A DNA stretch of 19,663 bases from Gammaproteobacteria bacterium. GTDB taxonomy: Bacteria; Pseudomonadota; Gammaproteobacteria; Thiohalomonadales; Thiohalomonadaceae. The position numbers were made by a program, and so were the translations under genes. This document shows, piece by piece, positions 8,901-16,216 of the stretch. Positions within the stretch are counted from its first letter, which is position 1, and each line of letters starts with the position of its first letter. The notes beneath the pieces were generated by a model. The model worked only from the letters and a program-made list of their open reading frames with translations. It did no database searches and was not told the origin of the DNA. Location: assembly GCA_015232955.1 (NCBI GenBank), contig JADFYS010000005.1:1-19663 (forward strand), written 5' to 3'.

Positions 8901-9468
8901 CATCGCCCTGAAGTACGGTGCCGGTTATGTGCCGCAGCGGGTCAACCGCTTTGCTATCCCCTTCAACCGTGAATTTCTCGAGTACACCAACCGTGGCGGT
9001 GATGCACTGGAGAGTAGTAACGCCAAGATTCCGGTAGCGGTGGCGGCAAAACCGACCGGTACCAGTAAAGATGCCCTCTTCTTGCCCAGTAAAACGGTGC
9101 TCACCATGGAGTGTGGCGATGAGAAGACAACACTGGTCAACCTCAATTTTCCCGCGTCCAAACCGTTTCTCTGGGATCAGAGTTGCACTCGGGCAAAGCT
9201 GGAGATAGATGTCGGCCGTTTTCACCTAGTCAAAGAGTATGCCGGCAGCCACCCTTTTGTCGAATTTTTACAACAGTTTAGTGACGGGACAGAGCGAGTC
9301 TATCCTGCGGAGTTCCCCCTGTATGAGGCAAAACTTATCGATAGTAAAATTGAGTATTTCGATCTCCACTACACCATTAGTGGTCAAGAGAAGGTGTTTG
9401 CTTCCCTGCAGGAGGCGCCCTCTTCGACCCCGATGAAGATTGCGGCCTGTTGGCCAGCCAGAGTGTAA
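5971..9468 (+). CDS. tssM: T6SS membrane-complex protein TssM (IcmF/VasK)
   Basis: TssM spans the inner membrane and reaches TssJ across the periplasm. The 1165-residue length fits the family. Two N-terminal membrane segments lie at about 4-30 and 35-55, then a cytoplasmic domain, a third membrane segment at about 409-427 (AAWLTILIVVGGGLYHL), and a large periplasmic domain to the C-terminus, with the FLWDQSCTRAKLEI stretch near 1066 in the TssJ-binding part. The cytoplasmic domain aligns with the IcmF GTPase-like fold, but the position of the Walker A loop reads LLLGGEDQRRKAF (about 128-140) and lacks GxxxxGK[ST], so nucleotide binding there is unlikely; other working TssM proteins also lack it. 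Residues about 777-837 form an unusual Lys/Gly/Ala-rich stretch followed by an acidic run (EEEDERD). The stop codon overlaps the next gene's ATG (TAATG). Confidence 0.95.
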   Translation: MLKALFKLILFLLLWSLIGVVIIAVTLFAGYTIELGVQIFIVTFSAWFLCCVVIRKLYRRYQAKKRVEKLIHVEESTERDESASFLGGLFGFVNHSRLQQRLLKLHKFLAKSRLKEQGDPLYALPWFLLLGGEDQRRKAFYSQADLTETAVDVKGISSHGHSFEWFLTNKMVMVDTPKQIFGLEGKGASSEWVEFAKLLRKYRSKECLNGVVITLDATLLGERSRTEMRELGREWRRKIDQLMKVTTMRLPLYLVVTGVEQLDGSSSWWREMSEEQREEPFGALIVDSTPGSKPVIAALQQIIAQMKEHQLKTLYSGKCDSELLLFPEGIAALGDALEAFSETFYEYNAYHSGPINRGLYFSGSSSDFDKGKTLHAKQFLEQVLPSQRGVIEPLESAMLLEARMRLFWRAAWLTILIVVGGGLYHLYQNHSGYLVEEREAYAGKLVSSTSGHAGSITTLSSMRTLIMELEETISGWWLPWYTPTEKDQLFSKLKKIYVDRFYSNLGEPANRALLASIQQEMGRKRRDHVTVGNLVMVLSRRIALLEEYIGGGDADDLGFLAEPYDSGEWLLDGTLDSQQVTAYNQLYIQYLLWSHDLERAQEELILLKREIDSLVLASGEQLQWVIEWANLQLRGNETLLKQFWQGSGRFDNTIRVEPAFTLEGKALIESLLAEVTHQAPIAQEVPQRIARFRDYYQGLYLDSWEAFLKGFSSGSSALRGRREWLEGVESLARGGNPFFSVLEVSYAQLEPWLEEGVESEWLTLLDYYQTMKMFSPNAPKDNSKQNKTLAKMGLGLLAKAGPVGKALAKAGKSGMKSKKKLDKASGGKPEEEDERDLVLEESGKLLGDYITALGDVAMNSEIRSVSHMGMVNLFTNPDNPGIGSGPEARAYESIRQLQILLGKRDRQNAAFWDIYGGSVDLALEFMLEETSCYLQENWMDNVLASLQGVPKYKEAEAMVGEGGKLWSFIGEGDAAPFIALKYGAGYVPQRVNRFAIPFNREFLEYTNRGGDALESSNAKIPVAVAAKPTGTSKDALFLPSKTVLTMECGDEKTTLVNLNFPASKPFLWDQSCTRAKLEIDVGRFHLVKEYAGSHPFVEFLQQFSDGTERVYPAEFPLYEAKLIDSKIEYFDLHYTISGQEKVFASLQEAPSSTPMKIAACWPARV

Positions 9469-11165
9469 TGGTGATGGAGCAAGATCGACTGATGTGGGAT
9501 CGAATTGAGTTAAGTTACAGCGATGACTCTAATGGTGAACAACGAGAGGTGGTTCTCCCATTTCGGATCTTGGCGATGGCCAACTTCAGCGGTAAGGAGG
9601 CGGGTGACGATACAACGCCTCTGGTCACACATACCGTCACTGCGGAGAGTGTGGAATCCCTACTGAAAGCACTTCAAATCACCTTCTCTTTCACCTTCCC
9701 CGTAGGTCAGAAAAGTATCGATGCCTCTCTGGTTATCGAACAATTTTCCGATTTTTTGCCGCAATCACTGATCACCAGAGTCAAACCGTTACGGCAGTTA
9801 TCAGAGGTAATCTCTCTGCTAGAACGACAGGAGCAGAGCGACTTCTCGACCCAACCGGAGTGGTTACAACAGCATCTTCTTCAGTGCGGTGTCAACAGCA
9901 GTGAGCCGTTACCACGGCTGGTCTCCATCAGCCTTCTCCGGACCACGCTCCAACAGCTGCTGAACAGAGTGCTCCACCAACCGCGATTTATCGAACTTGA
10001 GACCTTATGGCGGGATCTTCTCGTCATCGTTACCGCCCTAAAAGGGAAAAGTGCTCTCCTCGATATTCTCGATATCCATTATGATCGTTTGCGTGATGAC
10101 TGTGGTACAGGTCAAGAGGTCTTCTCATCACAGCTCTACCACCTGCTCTATAACATCGAATATGGTCAGTTTGGTGGTGTCCCTTACTCGGTTGCTGTGC
10201 TCGGTTTTTCCTTTGGTCCAAAACGACATCAGATCCGGTTGTTACAGCAGCTGGCGGCTATTGGATCGCGCTGCTTTCTCCCCTTTATTGCCCAAGCCTC
10301 ACCTGCTTTTTTTCAGGTGAACAGTTTTCGGGATCTCTCCACCAGTCGCGGTCTGCGTGAGCTGCATCAGGGACCCTCGTTCATCCACTGGCGCGGATTT
10401 CAGCAGCAGGAGAATTCGCGCTATATCGCCTTAACCTTGCCCGGTGTTCTGCGACGCCTTCCGTATCACTCCCAGACGCAGAGTGGTACCGCTTTTGATG
10501 AAGAGATCAAAAGTGATGCCCGGCAGATGATCTGGGGCAGTGCCGCTTTTGATTATGTGGTCTGCCTTCTTGAAAGCTACGAAAAATATGGCTCAGCAAT
10601 TGACGCCGTAGGTCCGGTGGGGGGGCGATGCCCACGACCACAACAGCTCAACTCAAATGACCACTACCGCTACCCTTTTGTCGATCTGCGTATTAGTGAG
10701 GCGCGTGAAAGTGAGTTGGCCGACCTCGGTTTTATGCCTCTGGTACTCAATGGTGGAGGAGATGCGGCACATTTTCACTCGGCCAACTCGATCCACTGGG
10801 GAGGGTTGGGTGGACTGAGCGGGGATCAGGAGGCAGTGCTCGATCGCCGCCTCAATGCTCAGCTCCCCTATCTGTTGCTGGTAACCCGGGTTGCCCACTA
10901 CCTGAAAGTGATTGAGCGCGATCGCTTGGGTGGTTTGACAACTCCGGCTGAGGTGGTGTCACAGCTTAACCACTGGCTTCAGCAGTATGTTTCTGATGTC
11001 GATAATCCCGTGGCTGCAGTTCGCGCAAGACGCCCCTTTCGTGCCGCAGCAGTGACGCTAATGGGGAGTGATGATTCGCAACAGCACACCCTCCAGCTAC
11101 AGCTGGTCCCTCACCTCAAAATTGTGGGTGCTCGGTTTTCACTCTCACTGCAGGGAACCATATAG
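9468..11165 (+). CDS. TssB-TssC fusion protein (second sheath-like gene)
   Basis: I start at the ATG overlapping the tssM stop (TAATG), giving 565 residues; an in-frame TTG at 9450 is a weaker option. Residues 1 to about 118 resemble TssB: FRILAMANFSGKE matches the early TssB strand, and FSDFLPQSLITRVKPLRQLSEVI matches the conserved TssB helix region. From about 155 to the end it is TssC: LHQPRFIELETLWRDL, YNIEYGQFGGVPYSVAVLGF, IHWRGF, TRVAHYLKVIERDRLGG and VAAVRARRPFR all have counterparts in the operon's own TssC. The TssC N-terminal ~60 residues and the TssB C-terminal helix are replaced by a ~35-residue linker. Duplicated TssC-like genes are known in some T6SS loci (for example the Agrobacterium/Rhizobium imp type), but here the small subunit is joined on. 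It could be an altered sheath subunit, cap, assembly factor or regulator. The domain calls are firm; the role is unknown. Confidence 0.88.
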   Translation: MVMEQDRLMWDRIELSYSDDSNGEQREVVLPFRILAMANFSGKEAGDDTTPLVTHTVTAESVESLLKALQITFSFTFPVGQKSIDASLVIEQFSDFLPQSLITRVKPLRQLSEVISLLERQEQSDFSTQPEWLQQHLLQCGVNSSEPLPRLVSISLLRTTLQQLLNRVLHQPRFIELETLWRDLLVIVTALKGKSALLDILDIHYDRLRDDCGTGQEVFSSQLYHLLYNIEYGQFGGVPYSVAVLGFSFGPKRHQIRLLQQLAAIGSRCFLPFIAQASPAFFQVNSFRDLSTSRGLRELHQGPSFIHWRGFQQQENSRYIALTLPGVLRRLPYHSQTQSGTAFDEEIKSDARQMIWGSAAFDYVVCLLESYEKYGSAIDAVGPVGGRCPRPQQLNSNDHYRYPFVDLRISEARESELADLGFMPLVLNGGGDAAHFHSANSIHWGGLGGLSGDQEAVLDRRLNAQLPYLLLVTRVAHYLKVIERDRLGGLTTPAEVVSQLNHWLQQYVSDVDNPVAAVRARRPFRAAAVTLMGSDDSQQHTLQLQLVPHLKIVGARFSLSLQGTI

Positions 11166-11213
11166 AATGAGATCTCATTGGGTTAGCGCTAGAACTAGGC
11201 GAGGAGAGTAGTA

Positions 11214-11693
11214 ATGCCGGCATTGGGTTACCTGGAGTTAAACGGTACCACTAGTGGTGAAATTAAGGGGGGAGCGACCCGTGAAGATCGCCTGGATAGC
11301 ATTGAGTTCTTTCACTACCAACACCGGGTAGAGATGACCACTGGCAATCAACATGGACTGCCGCTGGGTATTCGGGTTCACCGCCCACTGACCATCTTAA
11401 AAGAGGTCGATATCAGCTCTCCACGCTTAATGCAGCTGCTCTGTACCGAAGAGAGGATTAGCGATGCCACCTTTTCGTGGTATCTCCCCAATAGCAGCGG
11501 TCTTCAGGAGCTCTATTATCGTATTCGTCTTGAGAACGCCTTTATCAATCGGGTTGAACCGGAGATGCCCAACCCTGACCACCCACAGTGGGCTGCCATG
11601 GCGATGATGGAGCGAGTCTCCTTCATCTATGAAAAGATCTCATGGAGTTGGGGTGCTGATGGGAGTGTTGAATTTGAGGATGAGTGGAATTAG
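11214..11693 (+). CDS. Second, divergent Hcp-family (TssD) protein
   Basis: The 159-residue product has the Hcp family layout: a first strand GYLELNGTTSGEIKG, DSIEFFHYQHRVEM corresponding to the I-x-V-F-x-x-x-H segment, RVHRPLTILKEVDISSPRLM (the conserved 'x-x-H-x-P-L-x-I-x-K-x-x-D-x-S-S-P' motif), and MERVSFIYEKISWSW near the end. It is clearly different from the first Hcp (2626-3141). It follows the TssB-TssC fusion by 48 bases, has a GAGGAGAG ribosome-binding site, and ends one base before the tssE ATG. A divergent Hcp in this position could be an alternative tube subunit, a tube-tip or tail-terminator ring, or an Hcp with a cargo or assembly role. No C-terminal toxin extension is present. 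Confidence 0.88.
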   Translation: MPALGYLELNGTTSGEIKGGATREDRLDSIEFFHYQHRVEMTTGNQHGLPLGIRVHRPLTILKEVDISSPRLMQLLCTEERISDATFSWYLPNSSGLQELYYRIRLENAFINRVEPEMPNPDHPQWAAMAMMERVSFIYEKISWSWGADGSVEFEDEWN

Positions 11694-12104
11694 ATGGCGG
11701 CTTTGGCGCGAATGAGATTTCTTGAGAGGTATGGTTATGCCGCTAAGAGAGTATCAGCATCAAATGAGGAGCATGAGATAGAGCAGTCAGTCATCCGCCA
11801 TATCGCCAATCTTCTTCACTGTCGCCGTGGGACGATACCTTTCGATCCCGAATATGGACTGGATGAGATCAACCGTTTTCCGGGACAGGTTGGCTCGCCG
11901 GAGGCGGCCGAAATCTGTCAGGGTATTGCCAACACCATCGCCCGTTATGAGCCGAGGGCTGGGGAGATAGTCGTCGACTTTGACGGCTGGGATGAGCGGA
12001 CGCTCTCTCTCAGATTTCGCCTGTCGCTGGAGATTCACCTTCCCAAGGGGAAAAAGCAGTTGCAGTGGCACACCACAGTCGCACAGGCCCGTGCTGGAGT
12101 CTAA
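11694..12104 (+). CDS. tssE: T6SS baseplate protein TssE (gp25-like)
   Basis: This 136-residue protein resembles phage T4 gp25, the baseplate component that starts sheath polymerisation. The gp25/TssE signature is visible: a helix ending SVIRHIANLLHCRRGTIPFD (about 32-51), then PEYGLDEINRFPG, and a C-terminal beta region (EIVVDFDGWDERTLSLRFRLSLEIH). The RRG motif and YGL motif are conserved. The ATG directly follows the hcp2 stop (TAG-ATG) with no own strong ribosome-binding site, so translation is probably coupled. tssF starts ten bases after its stop. Confidence 0.93.
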   Translation: MAALARMRFLERYGYAAKRVSASNEEHEIEQSVIRHIANLLHCRRGTIPFDPEYGLDEINRFPGQVGSPEAAEICQGIANTIARYEPRAGEIVVDFDGWDERTLSLRFRLSLEIHLPKGKKQLQWHTTVAQARAGV

Positions 12105-12113
12105 AGGAGAGAG

Positions 12114-13838
12114 ATGGATAGTCACTATTTTAAGGAGGAGTTGAAAAGGCTGCGGGAGATCTCGGTAGAGTTTGCGCAGCGTAATCCGGTGCTCGCTCCT
12201 GCCCTTGAACTTGCGAGCAGTGATCCCGATGTTGAGCGCCTGCTCGAAGGGACCGCATTTCTAACGGCAGGAATTCAGCAGAAGCTGGACGACGACTATC
12301 CACAGCTCCTTCACCATCTCGCCCAAGTACTTCAACCGAACATCATGCAGCCGGTTCCGGCGGCAACGATCATCCAGTTTAGTGCCAATAGGGGGTGTAA
12401 CGAGAAGATCGAGGTCAAAAAAGGGACTCCGCTCGAATCAGAAGAGGTTGGTGGCTCCGTATTCCGTTTTAGTACCTGCTACCAAACTTCAGTCTGGCCA
12501 CTGAGCGTGACGACAGTTGAGAAAGTGGTTGAAGGGGAGGGTGGTGCTAGCGCAGTGACCGTGCGGGTGGTGCTCGATAGTGGAGGCATCCCCCTGCAAA
12601 CGCTCAATATTGACCGCCTCCGCTTCTATCTGGGGGGGGACTATGGGGGGGCAACCGATCTCTATGCCCTGTTGCTCCACACCCTTCTCTCAGTACGCGT
12701 AGTGGCTGAGGGGGGAGATACCACTACCCTTCAAGCAAAGTCGCTGACGGCAGCAGGGTTCGCTGAAGACGAGTTGTTACTTCCAGGCGATGATGATGAT
12801 CTCTCTGTCTTCAATCAGATCCATGACTTCTTCCACTTCCCGGAAAAATTTCTCTTTTTCGATCTCGATCTCTCCTCATGGACGAGGCGGGCTGGTAGTC
12901 GTTTTGAACTACTGTTCGATCTCTTGCCGACCACCACGCCAATACCGCCGTTATCACCCAGCCGTTTTATCCTCAATGCGACTCCAGCACTCAATCTCTA
13001 CTCCTGTGATGCAGAGTCAATCCTGATTGATCACCATCAGAGTGACTATCCACTTCAGCTCCGGGCAGATAACCCAAACGCTTCCCTGTTTGCGGTAGAG
13101 CAGGTCAGAGGGGTAAGACGAGGAGAGAAACTGAAACGGATCTACCGCTCCTATCGTCAGTTTGCACTTGAGGGGGGCGGTGGGGCACTCTATCACCTCA
13201 AACAGCGGAGAGATGGTGCCGCAGGCGCCTTCAGCCTAGTTCCCACCTACAGTCGCAGAACAGCGCTTGAGGCGGGTGAGGTGTTGCAAATAAAGCTAAT
13301 GGCGACAGATGGTGTTGCCGCTCAGAGGGTTCAGCCGGGACAGATTACCCGTCATGCGATGGGGACACCGCAACGAGTCACATTCAGCAACCTCCTGACA
13401 CCAAAAGGGGCAAGGGGAGTTCCTGCAGAGAGTAGTCTCCTCTGGCATCTCACCTCTCATCTATCTCTCCAGCGAAAATCTGTTCTCAGTTCGGCGACGC
13501 TTCAGGGGTATCTAAACCATTATGCCAATCTTGCGGCAATGACCAGTGCCAACAGCGAGATCGCACGCAGTCGGATTGAAGCCATCTCTGATCTTCGGGT
13601 GACAACCTCAGATCGCCTCTTTTCAGGCCGTTTCTACCGTGGACAGAGTATTGAGGTGGATCTTCGTCGCGATCCCTTCATCAGTTTTGGTGATCGCTAC
13701 CTATTTGGATCCATTCTTAAAGAGCTCTACCAATCATTAACACCCATGAACTACTACAGTGGCTTCACCATGTGTGATCCAGAACAGGAGGAGGGGATCC
13801 AGTGGCCGGTACATCTGGGAACAGAACCGCTGAACTGA
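12114..13838 (+). CDS. tssF: T6SS baseplate protein TssF (VasA/ImpG)
   Basis: TssF forms the baseplate wedge with TssE, TssG and TssK. The 574-residue length is typical. The N-terminus is very characteristic: YFKEELKRLREISVEFAQRN, then the DPDVERLLEGTAFLTAGIQ block (about 38-56) and KLDDDYPQLLHHLAQVLQP. The C-terminal region ends with RGQSIEVDLRRDPF and YLFGSILKELYQSLTPMNYY, the usual TssF finish. A clear AAAGGAGAG precedes the ATG. The 3' end overlaps the tssG GTG by 37 bases. Confidence 0.96.
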   Translation: MDSHYFKEELKRLREISVEFAQRNPVLAPALELASSDPDVERLLEGTAFLTAGIQQKLDDDYPQLLHHLAQVLQPNIMQPVPAATIIQFSANRGCNEKIEVKKGTPLESEEVGGSVFRFSTCYQTSVWPLSVTTVEKVVEGEGGASAVTVRVVLDSGGIPLQTLNIDRLRFYLGGDYGGATDLYALLLHTLLSVRVVAEGGDTTTLQAKSLTAAGFAEDELLLPGDDDDLSVFNQIHDFFHFPEKFLFFDLDLSSWTRRAGSRFELLFDLLPTTTPIPPLSPSRFILNATPALNLYSCDAESILIDHHQSDYPLQLRADNPNASLFAVEQVRGVRRGEKLKRIYRSYRQFALEGGGGALYHLKQRRDGAAGAFSLVPTYSRRTALEAGEVLQIKLMATDGVAAQRVQPGQITRHAMGTPQRVTFSNLLTPKGARGVPAESSLLWHLTSHLSLQRKSVLSSATLQGYLNHYANLAAMTSANSEIARSRIEAISDLRVTTSDRLFSGRFYRGQSIEVDLRRDPFISFGDRYLFGSILKELYQSLTPMNYYSGFTMCDPEQEEGIQWPVHLGTEPLN

Positions 13839-14779
13839 TCGCGGAGCTTAGCGCCAACCCCGAGGCCTTCTCTCTGTTTCAGGCACTGCGTCTGCTGCAG
13901 AGGGAGGGGACTAAAAGGGGGAGGATTAAGATCGAGCCACAGCTCTCACTTGCAACCCCTGTGGCTGAGCTTTCTCGAATTGAGATCGACGATGAGTCGG
14001 GTATCACGCTGGAGACGACCCGCGCCGCGCTCTATGGCGCCTCATCGCCACTTCCCGACTTTTTGACAGAAGAGTTGATCGACTCTGAACTTGAAGAGCC
14101 GGGTGTGGCGAAGATGCTGCTGGATACCATTCATCAGCGCCTGTTTGATCTCGATGATGCCGTGGTTCGTGATGGCGCCATCCCTTTTAACCATGTTGAA
14201 CGCGGTGACAAGCGGTTTAGCGAGCTTCTCTACACCTTTCTTGGGTTACGGGGAGAGATAAAAGAGAGCCTGAGCGATCCTCACCTCATTCTCCGCTATG
14301 GTCGTCTCTTTGGGCGAAAGCAGCGTTCAGCGGCAGGTTTGACTAAAATGGTGGCCAACTACCTCCCTGGATGTCAGATCAAGGTCGAGCAGTGTGTACT
14401 GCGCAGCCTGCGCCTACCACAGAGTGAGAAATTTACACTGGGGAGTCGACCTAACGCCCTCGGTTACAACACCATTCTCGGAGAGCGGATTGATGAAGGG
14501 AGTGGTAAACTGATCATTCATGTCACTCCAGAAGCGACCGCCAAGGATAGTAATCTACAGTGGTTTTATCAACAAAAAGAAAGAGATCAATTGGTTGAGT
14601 TAATTCGTCTCTACTTGGATACCCCTCTCGCCTGCGATCTTCAGGTCGCACTGCCCCGAAAAGAGGTCTCAGCCCCATTTTTTGGCGAGGAGCGCCGCTG
14701 GACCGCACTCGGTGAAACTACCTGGCTAGTAGGGAATGAAGGTGATGATATGGTTCAAGTGACGCTCAAGGTTCAATAA
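13802..14779 (+). CDS. tssG: T6SS baseplate protein TssG (VasB/ImpH)
   Basis: TssG makes the core of the baseplate wedge with two TssF copies. The 325-residue protein has the family N-terminus AFSLFQALRLLQRE (about 21-34), IKIEPQLSLATPVAELSRIE, then ALYGASSPLPDFLTEEL (about 76-92), and FNHVERGDKRFSELLYTFLG. It starts at a GTG inside the end of tssF; the overlap and the immediate start of recognisable sequence support this choice. No separate ribosome-binding site is obvious, consistent with coupled translation. It is the last canonical T6SS gene in the window. Confidence 0.94.
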   Translation: MAGTSGNRTAELIAELSANPEAFSLFQALRLLQREGTKRGRIKIEPQLSLATPVAELSRIEIDDESGITLETTRAALYGASSPLPDFLTEELIDSELEEPGVAKMLLDTIHQRLFDLDDAVVRDGAIPFNHVERGDKRFSELLYTFLGLRGEIKESLSDPHLILRYGRLFGRKQRSAAGLTKMVANYLPGCQIKVEQCVLRSLRLPQSEKFTLGSRPNALGYNTILGERIDEGSGKLIIHVTPEATAKDSNLQWFYQQKERDQLVELIRLYLDTPLACDLQVALPRKEVSAPFFGEERRWTALGETTWLVGNEGDDMVQVTLKVQ

Positions 14780-14830
14780 TTTCAATAACAGTGAGGTTAA
14801 TGTGGATCGAATCATAAAGGGAGAAAAGTA

Positions 14831-16216
14831 GTGAATCACCGTTTAATCAATGTTCTCTCATGGGGATTTCTTCTCATAGCAGCTGCAGGACTCCTCTACT
14901 ACAGCAGTGGGGGGGTGGGCGATGGTCAAAAGCAGTTACGCCTCTCCGCTGCAGGGAAGGGGGGATACTACTATGAGTTTGGCTCGATTATTGTTGACCA
15001 GCTCGATATTGACTCCGGTTATGATGCGATCCTGATGGAGAGTAAAGGCTCTGTCCACAACAGTCAGCAGCTCATCGCCAATAAAGCTGATCTGGCGATA
15101 GTTCAGACCTCTGCAGTCGCCTCTTCTCTCAGTAAATTAAGCGTTGTTGCCCCTTTATGGCACGACTATGTCCATATCGTCGTCCGCAAGGGGAGAGGGA
15201 TAAAATCGATTAAGGATCTGGTGGGCAAGAAGGTGGCACTGGGCGGTAGTGGTTCCGGTCATCGTGCCAGTGCGGCGCGGGTGCTTCCCTACTACGGAAT
15301 TGAGCTAACCCAGCTCAGAGAGAACACCGCCTCTTATCGCAACTTGGTCAAAGACAAAAGCATCGATGCCGCTCTGGTGACGACAACTCTTGCCAATCCG
15401 GTGATTAGTGGAGCGATGGCAACAGGTGACTTTGAACTCATCCCGTTACCAGAAGTGGATGGTTTTGGCTTTCATAATTCAGATTATGAGGCGACAGCAA
15501 TACCTGCAGGGGTCTATCCTGTAGGCAGCAACCCACAACCGGAAAAAGAGATTCGAACCCTGCGAAGTCTTGCCGTCCTTGCCTGCCGTAAGGATCTGGG
15601 GGAGAGTGAGGTGGCTGCGGCACTGAATGTTCTCTACTCGATAGAGACCAGAACGCAAGCTCCCATTCTGCTCAACAAGAAGGTGGGAACTCAAGGGATC
15701 TGGCACTCGCTGCCGATACATGAGACCTCAAAACGGTTCTTTGATCCCCTAAAGAGTGTTAGCTCCATTGCAGCGACAGCGGAAAATATCATTGACGCCT
15801 CAAAGTTTCTCCTCTTCTTTGTGTTGGTGATTGTGGCGATTATTGTTCGCTGGGTCCTGCTGTTACGGCAGAAGCGGTTTATTCGAGAAAAAGAGGAGAG
15901 CGATAGCCTGCAACAGGTCTTTTCCGATCTACTGCAGATTGAAGCGAAGTCACGCAGGGCGAAGGATATCCGGCTGCTAAAAGAGTATCTGCACGAAGCG
16001 CAACAGCTCAAAGGGAAAGGGGTGATGGTGATATTTGGCAGCTCGCTTAAAGAGACGGCGATGTTTAGTGCGTTCTTGCTTGAAGCCAACCAGGTGGTGA
16101 CTCAGCTTGAGTACAAACTGCTTCACGGCAGCGATATTCAACACACCCAGCCACAGCCGGAGTCGCAGAGCAGTTCCGATTCCGATTCCGATTCCGAAGC
16201 GGGCACAAGCAGTTAG
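14831..16216 (+). CDS. Membrane-anchored TAXI-family (TRAP receptor-like) protein with coiled-coil tail
   Basis: The GTG start follows AAAGGGAGAAAAG. Residues about 7-25 form a hydrophobic signal-anchor, so the N-terminal domain should be periplasmic. Residues ~36-310 resemble the TAXI subfamily of TRAP solute receptors: LRLSAAGKGGYYYEFGSII, an ESKGSVHNSQQLIANKADLAIVQ segment (key residues S-N-L-x-x-x-x-A-D-L-A-I-V-Q), and KDLVGKKVALGGSGSGHRASA. A second membrane segment at ~326-347 is followed by a charged, predicted coiled-coil cytoplasmic region (~350-430) and a Ser/Asp tail. No TRAP permease genes (DctQ/DctM) are near, so transport is unlikely; a ligand sensor or structural role is more plausible. 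It lies 51 bases after tssG on the same strand and abuts the barrel gene. The TAXI call is fairly firm; the link to secretion is by position. Confidence 0.78.
   Translation: MNHRLINVLSWGFLLIAAAGLLYYSSGGVGDGQKQLRLSAAGKGGYYYEFGSIIVDQLDIDSGYDAILMESKGSVHNSQQLIANKADLAIVQTSAVASSLSKLSVVAPLWHDYVHIVVRKGRGIKSIKDLVGKKVALGGSGSGHRASAARVLPYYGIELTQLRENTASYRNLVKDKSIDAALVTTTLANPVISGAMATGDFELIPLPEVDGFGFHNSDYEATAIPAGVYPVGSNPQPEKEIRTLRSLAVLACRKDLGESEVAAALNVLYSIETRTQAPILLNKKVGTQGIWHSLPIHETSKRFFDPLKSVSSIAATAENIIDASKFLLFFVLVIVAIIVRWVLLLRQKRFIREKEESDSLQQVFSDLLQIEAKSRRAKDIRLLKEYLHEAQQLKGKGVMVIFGSSLKETAMFSAFLLEANQVVTQLEYKLLHGSDIQHTQPQPESQSSSDSDSDSEAGTSS
16174..16197 (+). repeat. Tandem hexanucleotide repeat TTCCGA x4
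   Basis: Four perfect copies of TTCCGA near the 3' end of the TAXI-like gene encode the alternating Ser-Asp tail (SDSDSDSE). Because the unit is a multiple of three, copy-number change would alter tail length without breaking the frame. Confidence 0.85.

Noticed and set aside
9450..9467. TTG start for the TssB-TssC fusion
   Set aside because: The ATG at 9468 overlaps the tssM stop in a TAATG arrangement typical of coupled genes; the six extra residues have no support.
11214..11693. Hcp with a C-terminal toxin (evolved effector)
   Set aside because: The 159-residue length leaves no room for an effector domain, and no effector/immunity pair was recognised anywhere in the window.
471..14779. 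Contractile prophage or tailocin
   Set aside because: TssJ, TssK, TssL and TssM are T6SS-specific and no phage capsid, tail-fibre, lysis or integrase genes are present.
14831..16216. Component of a TRAP transporter
   Set aside because: No DctQ/DctM permease gene is adjacent and the protein has an extra membrane segment and cytoplasmic tail.
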